From CAYLSO01 sp964386525 (lineage in GTDB: Bacteria; Eisenbacteria; RBG-16-71-46; DASYSL01), in assembly GCA_964386525.1 (NCBI GenBank), contig CAYLSO010000109.1, forward strand, positions 1 through 7,477: a DNA stretch of 7,477 bases. The letters are read 5' to 3'. The translations under genes were made by a program, and so were the position numbers. Every line of letters starts with the position of its first letter. Positions within the stretch are counted from its first letter, which is position 1. The notes beneath the pieces were generated by a model that was not told the origin of the DNA, did no database searches, and worked only from the letters and a program-made list of their open reading frames with translations. Positions 1 to 5,543 of this stretch are shown here, in pieces.

Positions 1-1941
1 TGCCAAGAGCCGCGCCAGGATCGCCCGCGCCAGCTCGCTGAGCGAGGGGTCGCGGGCCCCCATCACGAGCACGAGGTCGCCCGGGCGGGCCTCCCCGGCC
101 AGCCGCTCCACCAGCCGCTCGCGCGACGGCGCGAACTCGGCCACCGCCCCGCGCGCCGCGATCTCGGCGACGATGTCGGCGGCCGAGAAGTCGCGGGTCG
201 CCGTGCCGCCGGCGTAGAAGACCTCCAGCCACCAGGCGCGATCCGCCGGCCGCAGCGCCGCCGCGAACGCCGCCACGAAGTCGGCGCGCAGGAAGCGCGT
301 CGGCCCGTAGCCGTGCGGCTGGTAGACGGCCAGCACGCGCGCTGCGCGCGCCTGTGCGGCGGCCAGCGCGGCCCGCACCTTGTCGGGGTTGTGCGCGAAG
401 TCGTCCACCACCTCGACGCCGGCGGCGGTCCCCAGGATCTGGAAGCGCCGCCCCACGCCCCGGAACGCCGCCAGCGGCGCGGCCATCGCGGCCGGGGCCA
501 CGCCCACCGCCAGGCAAGCGGCGATCGCCGCCAGCGCGTTCTCGACGTTGTGCCGCCCGGGCACCGGCAGGCGGAAGGGCACGCCGCGCACCGTGAAGCG
601 GCTGCCGTCGGGATCCTGGCGCACGTCCTCGGCGCGCACCTCGGCGTCGGGGCTGGCGCCGAAGACCAGCGCGCCCTCCCGCAACGCGCGCAGGTTGTCG
701 CCCTCGCCCAGCACCAGCCGCTCGCGCGTGCGCTCGCGCAGCGTCGCGAACATCGCCGCGACCTCCGCCATCTCCTTGTGGTCGCGCTGCAGGTTGAGGA
801 CCACGCTGACCGCCGGCGCGTAGCGCGTCAGCGAGCCGTCGCTCTCGTCGGCCTCGACCACCAGCAGGTCGGAGCCGCCGCGCCAGGCGTTGCCCCACAG
901 GCCCGCGCGCTGCAGAGCGCCGAGGTCGCCGCCGGTGATGACCGAGGGGTCGCGCCCGGCGCCGCGCAGGATCTCGAATATCATCGCGACCGTGGTGGAC
1001 TTGCCGCTGGTGCCGGTGACCGCGACGGTCCGCAGCCGCGCCACGAAGCGCGCCAGCAGCTCGGAGCGGTGCACCACCGGCACGCCCCGCGCGCGGGCCG
1101 CCGCCACGTCCGGCACCTGCTCCTCGACCGCCGTCGAGACCACCAGCGCGGCGCAGTCGTCGCCCACGCCGCTGCCGTCCTGCGGATGGATGGCGATGCC
1201 GAGGCGCTCGAGCTGGGCGCGGGCCGCGGCGCGCTCGCCGCGGTCGAAAGCCCGGTCGCTGCCGCTGGCGCGCCCGCCCAGCATCGCCTGGAACTGCGCC
1301 AGGGCGCTCATGCCGCTGCCGCCGAGACCTGCGTAGTGGAAGCGCCCCGCGGCGGCCGGGTCGGGGATCTCCTCGAGCCCGGCGATCCACACCGGGTCGC
1401 CCTCGGCCACGCGCTCGTGGAGATCGAGCACGGCGGCGTTGGCCAGCCGCACGCAGCCGTGCGAGGCGGGCGTGCCGAGCTGCACCTCGTGGTTGGTGCC
1501 GTGCAGGTAGATGTAGCGCGCCAGCGAGTCGCGGTCGCCGCCGCGGTTGACGCCCGGCTCCAGGCCCTCGAGGGTGAGGACGCGCGTGAGGATGAGGTCG
1601 GCGTCGCCCGGCTCCCCGGTCCACACCGCCCCGGTCGGCTCGCGGCTCTCGAAGACCGTGCCGGCCGGCACGCCGGCGCCGAGCCTGCGGTGGATGCGGT
1701 GCCAGCCGGGCGGCGTGCGCAGGGAACCCGCGCTGCCGCCGACACCGGCGACAGCGGTGGAGACAGGGTACTCGGCGGCCAGCCGGTCCCCTTCCAGCAG
1801 CCACAGCCGCTGCAGCTCGACGTCGACGACGAGGACGCGGCCGGAAAACGCGGCGGCCGCCACCTCGGGGGGCAGCGGCCGGGCGCGGCGCAGCAGGGCG
1901 CGGGCCCGGACCTCGCCGGACGGAGCCCGCGCCGCGTCCAC
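1..1941 (-). CDS. Fusion of a YkuD L,D-transpeptidase/carboxypeptidase domain with a MurC/Mpl-type Mur ligase (3' end cut by window edge)
   Basis: One open frame of 647 codons starts at a GTG that overlaps the upstream stop (TAGTG). There is no good Shine-Dalgarno, so coupling is likely. Residues ~34-187 are a YkuD domain: H147-G-T-N, then S160-H-G-C163-V-R-L with the catalytic Cys and its HGC motif. Residues ~200 to the end are a Mur ligase: FHYAGLGGSGMSA (201-213, nucleotide-sugar domain), P-loop GTSGKSTT (310-317, K314), VVEADESD (361-368), DDFAHNP (513-519) and QPHGYGPTRF (541-550). The linker is about 12 residues. The N-terminus has no hydrophobic stretch, so a cytoplasmic location is expected. 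The ligase half already has ~448 residues against about 460 for MurC, so few are missing. MurC adds L-Ala to UDP-MurNAc; Mpl adds recycled tripeptide. Proposed role: trimming recycled tetrapeptide and ligating the product to UDP-MurNAc. Domain calls are firm; the substrate is inferred. Confidence 0.9.
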   Translation of the reverse strand, partial: MDAARAPSGEVRARALLRRARPLPPEVAAAAFSGRVLVVDVELQRLWLLEGDRLAAEYPVSTAVAGVGGSAGSLRTPPGWHRIHRRLGAGVPAGTVFESREPTGAVWTGEPGDADLILTRVLTLEGLEPGVNRGGDRDSLARYIYLHGTNHEVQLGTPASHGCVRLANAAVLDLHERVAEGDPVWIAGLEEIPDPAAAGRFHYAGLGGSGMSALAQFQAMLGGRASGSDRAFDRGERAAARAQLERLGIAIHPQDGSGVGDDCAALVVSTAVEEQVPDVAAARARGVPVVHRSELLARFVARLRTVAVTGTSGKSTTVAMIFEILRGAGRDPSVITGGDLGALQRAGLWGNAWRGGSDLLVVEADESDGSLTRYAPAVSVVLNLQRDHKEMAEVAAMFATLRERTRERLVLGEGDNLRALREGALVFGASPDAEVRAEDVRQDPDGSRFTVRGVPFRLPVPGRHNVENALAAIAACLAVGVAPAAMAAPLAAFRGVGRRFQILGTAAGVEVVDDFAHNPDKVRAALAAAQARAARVLAVYQPHGYGPTRFLRADFVAAFAAALRPADRAWWLEVFYAGGTATRDFSAADIVAEIAARGAVAEFAPSRERLVERLAGEARPGDLVLVMGARDPSLSELARAILARLLA

Positions 1942-3383
1942 TAGGGCAGCACGCCCTGCAGGACCTGCGGGTTCGCCTCCTGCTCGGCCAGGACGGAGTG
2001 GCAGGTGCCGCAGTCGCCGGTGATCGTCTCCCCCTCGGCGGTGGCGTGCTCCTCGTCGTGGCAGCGGAAGCAGCCCACCGTGGTGCTCATCTCGGGGTGG
2101 CCGAGGTGGTTGCGGTAGGTGCCCCACTTGATGTTCATCTGAGGGAAGACGTTCCAGCACCAGATGTCGCCGAGCGCACGGCTGGCCGCGGTCACGGCCT
2201 CGGCCTGTTGGGCGGCGACGTGCGGGTAGTTCGCCTGATAGAAGCCGGCGATCGCCTTGCCGATGCCGGCGCGCGCCGCCGCGTGGCTCGGGTACTCGGC
2301 CTGCAGGGCCGCGAGCCCCTCGCGGCGGATGTACGGCAGCGTGCGGTCGATGCGCTGGGCGAGCAGGGCGGCGTCGAGCTCGACCTCGGGGGCGCGGTAG
2401 ATGTGGGTCGGCCGGTTGTGGCAGTCCACACAGTCCATGGTCCGCCACTCGACGACCTTCGCCGCCTCGGGCGAGTCGGCCGCCGGCCCGCGCCAGCGCT
2501 TGCGCGCGCCGTCCTTACCGGCCATCTCGACCTCGTACATGGTCTCGCGCTTGAGGTCGGACCGGTAGCGGATCTGCTGGTCGGGATCGACGTGCCAGTG
2601 GATGCCGTGGCTCTTGTCGGCCCGCCGACCGCCGACCTTGAGCAGCAGAACGGTCTTCAGTTCGGTGTTGGTCGAGTCCTCGGCGAAGTGCGTGTTCACC
2701 TGCAGGCGGTCGCCGACGAACTTCTCCGGCCAGTGGCACTGCTCGCAGGTCTGGGGCGCCGGGCGCAGGTTGTGCACCGGTACGGGGATCGGCCGCGGAT
2801 AGAGGTTGAAGGCGACCGAGACGACCTGCCACGAGCCGGAGAGCTTGGACTTGACGAACCAGCCGGCGCCCTCGCCGATGTGGCACGCCACGCACTTGAC
2901 GCGCGCGTGCGGCGAGCGCTGGTAGGTCGTGTACTCCGGCTCCATCACCGTGTGGCAGGTGGCGCCGCAGAAGGGCGTCGAGTCCATGACCTCGACGCCC
3001 TTGAAGGTCCCGACCCCGAGGATGAGCAGGTTCACGGCGGTGGCCCCGAGGAAGAGCATGACCGTGTTGCGCGTGCCGGACCGGTTGAAGTCCAGCACCG
3101 GGAACGGCGCCGGGGCGGCCTCGCCGCGGGCCTGGGCGGCGCGCCGGCGGCCGCGCTGGCGGTGGATGCCCACCGCGACCAGGATCAGCCCCAGCACGAA
3201 GAGCCCGGGCAGGACCAGGAAGCTCAGGATCCCCAGGTAGGGCCCGCCCCCGTGCTCGCTGACCAGCGAGATGGCGAAGAGCAGGACGAAGAGGAACGCG
3301 CTCACGGTGGTGAGCGCCGTCCCGATGAGGCTGATGACGTTGCCGGTGACGGTGGCGAGGAATCGCTCGAGGGCTTCGCGCAC
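1941..3383 (-). CDS. Membrane-anchored six-heme c-type cytochrome (NapC/NirT-like quinol dehydrogenase family)
   Basis: The 480-residue protein has three hydrophobic segments (~16-41, 50-73 and 107-126), then an extracytoplasmic multiheme region. Heme motifs are C139-GAT-C143-H (CX3CH, one residue longer than usual), C164-VA-CH, C213-EQ-CH, C318-VD-CH, C438-FR-CH and C458-GT-CH. The sequence around the first hemes, with CHTVMEPE and SPHARV, resembles a NapC/NirT-type family of anaerobic and metal-respiring bacteria. Such proteins take electrons from membrane quinol and pass them to periplasmic reductases; the partner is not in this window. A GTG start at 3383 is chosen because AGGAG lies 8 nt upstream (3392-3396). 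A longer frame to an ATG at 3566 would run into ispH and adds an Arg-rich, unconserved-looking tail. The three membrane segments differ from the single anchor of NapC/NrfH. The gene ends in a one-base overlap with the downstream YkuD-Mur ligase gene. Confidence 0.88.
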   Translation of the reverse strand: MREALERFLATVTGNVISLIGTALTTVSAFLFVLLFAISLVSEHGGGPYLGILSFLVLPGLFVLGLILVAVGIHRQRGRRRAAQARGEAAPAPFPVLDFNRSGTRNTVMLFLGATAVNLLILGVGTFKGVEVMDSTPFCGATCHTVMEPEYTTYQRSPHARVKCVACHIGEGAGWFVKSKLSGSWQVVSVAFNLYPRPIPVPVHNLRPAPQTCEQCHWPEKFVGDRLQVNTHFAEDSTNTELKTVLLLKVGGRRADKSHGIHWHVDPDQQIRYRSDLKRETMYEVEMAGKDGARKRWRGPAADSPEAAKVVEWRTMDCVDCHNRPTHIYRAPEVELDAALLAQRIDRTLPYIRREGLAALQAEYPSHAAARAGIGKAIAGFYQANYPHVAAQQAEAVTAASRALGDIWCWNVFPQMNIKWGTYRNHLGHPEMSTTVGCFRCHDEEHATAEGETITGDCGTCHSVLAEQEANPQVLQGVLP

Positions 3384-3391
3384 GGATCGGG

Positions 3392-3396
3392 CTCCT
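3392..3396 (-). promoter_or_regulatory. Ribosome binding site that fixes the cytochrome start
   Basis: On the minus strand AGGAG sits 8 nt before GTG at 3383. This is the only start in the region with a good Shine-Dalgarno, so it decides against the upstream ATG at 3566. Confidence 0.65.
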
Positions 3397-3423
3397 GTGT
3401 GTTGGGGACCGTGGACGGTCGGC

Positions 3424-3432
3424 AGTCTAGCA
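3424..3432 (-). promoter_or_regulatory. Candidate extended -10 promoter of the cytochrome/fusion operon
   Basis: The minus strand reads TGCTAGACT: a TGn extension followed by TAGACT, 4 of 6 matches to TATAAT. No convincing -35 is seen 17 nt upstream. Transcription would begin near 3417 and leave a leader of about 34 nt containing the AGGAG at 3392-3396. It is the only AT-richer patch in the divergent spacer on this side. The call is pattern-based. Confidence 0.4.
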
Positions 3433-3530
3433 AAGCGCCGCCGGGGTCGGTAGCCCGCCGCGGCGGGGCGGCGCGCGGCGCGGCGCCCGCCGGATCGCGG
3501 CTGCCGGGTCGCGGCCGCCCCCACCGCCTG

Positions 3531-3539
3531 TGCTACGCT
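3531..3539 (+). promoter_or_regulatory. Candidate extended -10 promoter of ispH, implying a leaderless transcript
   Basis: TGCTACGCT has the TGn extension and a TAnnnT core. The hexamer ends 7 nt before the ispH ATG at 3547, so transcription would start at or next to the A of ATG. No Shine-Dalgarno-like purine run lies between this motif and the start codon, which agrees with a leaderless mRNA. No -35 match is visible. Confidence 0.4.
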
Positions 3540-3546
3540 GTGGCCC

Positions 3547-4536
3547 ATGGAACTCTGGCTCGCCAATCCCCGCGGCTACTGCGCCGGCGTGGACCGCGCC
3601 ATCGACATCGTGGAGCTGGCCCTCGACCTCTACGGGGCGCCCATCTACGTGCGCCACGAGATCGTCCACAACCAGCACGTGGTCGAGGCCCTGCGCGTGC
3701 GCGGCGCCGTCTTCGTCGAGGAGATCGCCGAGGTGCCCGAGGGCGCCACCGTGATCTTCAGCGCCCACGGCGTCTCTCCCGAGATCCGCGCCCAGTCCGC
3801 GGCGCGCCGGCTGCGGGCCATCGACGCCACCTGCCCGCTGGTCACCAAGGTGCACCTCGAGGCCCTGCGCTACGCGGCGCAGGGGAACTGGCTCATCCTG
3901 GTCGGTCACGCCGGGCACCCGGAGGTGGAGGGCACCCTGGGCGAGGCGCCGGAACGCACCACCCTGGTGCAGACCGTCGCCGACGCCGAGCGCGTGTCGG
4001 TGCCGGACCCGGAGCGCGTCGCCTACCTGACGCAGACGACGCTGTCGGTGGACGAGACGCGCGAGGTCCTGGAGGCGCTGCGCCGCCGCTTCCCGGCCAT
4101 TCGCGGCCCGGCCCGCGACGACATCTGCTACGCGACGCAGAATCGCCAGAACGCCATCAAGGAGCTGGCCCAGCGCTGCGACCTGGTGCTGGTGGTGGGC
4201 TCGCCGATCTCCTCGAACTCCAAGCGCCTCGCCGAGGTGGCGAGAAGCTGCGGCGCCGAGGCCTACCGCATCGACTCGGCGAAGGAGCTGGATCCGCGCT
4301 GGCTCGCGGGCAAGCGCGCGGTGGGCGTGACCAGCGGCGCTTCGACCCCCGAGCACCTGGTGCACGATCTGCTGCAGGCGCTCGAGGCGCACGGCGCCGG
4401 GGCGGCGCGCACCCTGACGGTCACCGAGGAGAGCGTCGTCTTCCAGTTGCCGAGCGATCTGGCCAGGGAACTGCGCGCCTCGGGCCGCGCCGACGAGCTG
4501 CTGGCGCGCCACGGGCGCACCATGCCGACGCGCTAG
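3547..4536 (+). CDS. ispH: 4-hydroxy-3-methylbut-2-enyl diphosphate reductase (IspH)
   Basis: IspH is the last enzyme of the MEP (non-mevalonate) pathway. It reduces HMBPP to IPP and DMAPP with a [4Fe-4S] cluster in the cytoplasm. The 329-residue protein has the three cluster cysteines C12 (ANPRGYCAGV), C96 (DATCPLV) and C194 (DDICYATQNRQ). The substrate-binding residues are H41, H74 (SAHGV), H124 and E126 (GHPEVEGT), TQTTLSV at 162-168 and the SSNS patch at 222-225. Spacing and length match the E. coli-type enzyme, and the N-terminus aligns with no extension, which supports the ATG at 3547. The leader lacks a Shine-Dalgarno (see the promoter at 3531). The gene is transcribed alone, divergent from the cytochrome operon and convergent with the dehydrogenase at 4590. 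Nothing in the catalytic set is missing. Confidence 0.97.
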   Translation: MELWLANPRGYCAGVDRAIDIVELALDLYGAPIYVRHEIVHNQHVVEALRVRGAVFVEEIAEVPEGATVIFSAHGVSPEIRAQSAARRLRAIDATCPLVTKVHLEALRYAAQGNWLILVGHAGHPEVEGTLGEAPERTTLVQTVADAERVSVPDPERVAYLTQTTLSVDETREVLEALRRRFPAIRGPARDDICYATQNRQNAIKELAQRCDLVLVVGSPISSNSKRLAEVARSCGAEAYRIDSAKELDPRWLAGKRAVGVTSGASTPEHLVHDLLQALEAHGAGAARTLTVTEESVVFQLPSDLARELRASGRADELLARHGRTMPTR

Positions 4537-4550
4537 CCGGCGGCCTCACC

Positions 4551-4566
4551 GGGCGCGGCGCCGCCC
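4551..4566. terminator. Possible GC-only stem-loop between convergent genes
   Basis: In the 53-bp gap between the ispH stop and the dehydrogenase stop, GGGCG (4551-4555) pairs with CGCCC (4562-4566) around a 6-nt loop. No T-tract follows on either strand, so it is not a classical intrinsic terminator. In DNA of this GC content a 5-bp stem can occur by chance. Confidence 0.22.
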
Positions 4567-4589
4567 GCGCGACTCGGGCCCGCACGCTT

Positions 4590-5339
4590 CTACAGCGCCC
4601 ACCCTCCCGACAGCGAAACCTGCGTGCCGGTGATGAACGACGAGTCGCGGAGACAGAGGAAGACGACGGCGCGCGCCACCTCCTCCGGCTGCGCCAGCCG
4701 GCCCATCGGCGAGAGCTTCAACATGAGCGCGCGCAGCTCCTCGCCGAGGCGCTCCGGGCCGGTGTCGACGAAGCCCGGGCCGACCGCGTTGACGGTCACG
4801 CCGTGCTTCACCTCTTCGGCGGCCAGCGACTTGGTGAACGACAACACCGCCGCCTTGGCCGCGGCGTAGGCCGCCGTCCTGGGGCGCGCCCCGAGGTGGT
4901 CCACGGGCGCGAAGGTGAGATTGACGATGCGCCCCCACTGCTCGGCGCGCATGTGCGGCAGGGCGCAGCGCGAGACCAGGAAGACCGAATCCACGTTGGA
5001 GGAGAAGACCGCCCGCCACTGCGCCGTCGTCGTCTCGGCCACCGGCTTGAGAAGGAACTCGCCGACGTTGTTGACCACGATGTCGGGCGGGCCGACCAAT
5101 CGCGTGCCCTCGGCGATCAGGTGATGGGCGCCCTCGGCGGTGGTGACGTCGCCCGGCACGGCCGCGGCGCGCACGCCGCGCTTCTGCGCCAACTGGGCGA
5201 CCTCGAGGGCGGCGGCCTCGCTGGCGCGGTAGTTGACGATGACGTTGGCCCCCTCGGCGGCGAGCGCCAGCGCGGTGGCCCGCCCGATGCCCCAGGCCGA
5301 GCCGGTGACGAGGGCGGTCTTGCCGGATAGCTGTCCCAT
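4590..5339 (-). CDS. Short-chain dehydrogenase/reductase, FabG-like, with altered active-site serine region
   Basis: The protein has 249 residues, the usual length of a classical SDR. ATG at 5339 is supported by GGAG at 5349-5352, 9 nt upstream, and by the Rossmann start MGQLSGKTALVTG. The cofactor motif is TGSAWGIG (12-19), followed by GDV (63-65) and NNVG (90-93, normally NNAG). Active-site residues are N115, Y158 and K162 (YAAAK). PGFVDTG (188-194) and the C-terminal ITGTQVSLSGGW are typical of FabG-like enzymes. The strand that normally ends in the catalytic Ser (IVNxSS) reads IVNLTFAP here, so no Ser is at the expected position. These enzymes reduce or oxidise a carbonyl/hydroxyl with NAD(P)H; the substrate cannot be named. 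The gene stands alone with its own promoter at 5394. It could be a ketoacyl-ACP-type reductase or a member of a divergent SDR group with an xFA signature in place of SS. Confidence 0.9.
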   Translation of the reverse strand: MGQLSGKTALVTGSAWGIGRATALALAAEGANVIVNYRASEAAALEVAQLAQKRGVRAAAVPGDVTTAEGAHHLIAEGTRLVGPPDIVVNNVGEFLLKPVAETTTAQWRAVFSSNVDSVFLVSRCALPHMRAEQWGRIVNLTFAPVDHLGARPRTAAYAAAKAAVLSFTKSLAAEEVKHGVTVNAVGPGFVDTGPERLGEELRALMLKLSPMGRLAQPEEVARAVVFLCLRDSSFITGTQVSLSGGWAL

Positions 5340-5393
5340 GGGAGTGATCTCCGGGTGCGTGGCGTGGATATGCCCGGAACGGGAGTCCGGCTG

Positions 5394-5402
5394 ACTATAG
5401 CA
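5394..5402 (-). promoter_or_regulatory. Extended -10 promoter of the short-chain dehydrogenase
   Basis: The minus strand reads TGCTATAGT: the TGn extension plus TATAGT, 5 of 6 matches to TATAAT. It is the strongest promoter-like site in the window. No -35 is evident, as is common for extended -10 promoters. Predicted start is near 5387, giving a leader of about 48 nt that contains GGAG (5349-5352). Confidence 0.6.
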
Positions 5403-5449
5403 GGCCGCGGACCGGGCGCGCCCCCCGAGCGGCGCGGCGCGCGATTCCC

Positions 5450-5478
5450 TTGCCACCGCGCGTCCGGCACCCTAGGCT
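5450..5478 (+). promoter_or_regulatory. Candidate sigma-70-type promoter of murB
   Basis: TTGCCA (5450-5455, 5 of 6 to TTGACA) and TAGGCT (5473-5478, TAnnnT) are separated by exactly 17 nt. Transcription would start near 5485, leaving about 59 nt before the GTG at 5544. The AGGAG at 5527-5531 lies in this leader, 12 nt before the start, a rather long spacing. Confidence 0.5.
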
Positions 5479-5543
5479 GGCGCGGCAGCGCGGGCGCTCG
5501 ATCCCGAAGCCCGCTCCGACGCCGTCAGGAGCCGACGCCTCTC

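Noticed and set aside
1..1341. Calling the ligase half a separate murC gene
   Set aside because: No stop or strong independent gene start separates it from the YkuD domain; the frame is continuous from the GTG at 1941. An internal start remains possible and is listed as a finding.
313..1944. Plus-strand open frame of 543 codons
   Set aside because: It is exactly antisense to the YkuD-Mur ligase fusion, which has intact motifs throughout. The composition is typical of a GC-rich shadow.
3384..3566. N-terminal extension of the cytochrome to an ATG at 3566
   Set aside because: It would overlap the ispH start and both promoter candidates, has no Shine-Dalgarno, and encodes an Arg-rich tail unlike an anchor. 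GTG at 3383 has AGGAG 8 nt upstream.
3427..4512. Minus-strand open frame of 361 codons opposite ispH
   Set aside because: ispH carries all catalytic residues; this frame shows no recognisable motif and is composed of low-complexity shadow sequence.
1998..5330. Plus-strand open frame of 1110 codons
   Set aside because: It crosses the antisense of the cytochrome gene, a wrong frame of ispH and the antisense of the dehydrogenase. It is Arg/Gly/Ala/His-rich without domains. All three real genes it overlaps have firm family motifs.
5340..5456. N-terminal extension of the dehydrogenase to an ATG at 5456
   Set aside because: It contains the TGCTATAGT promoter, and the SDR fold begins right at MGQLSGKTALVTG with GGAG upstream.
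5355..5543. N-terminal extension of murB upstream of GTG 5544
   Set aside because: The region holds the divergent promoters and encodes nothing like MurB; the family start fits 5544 better.
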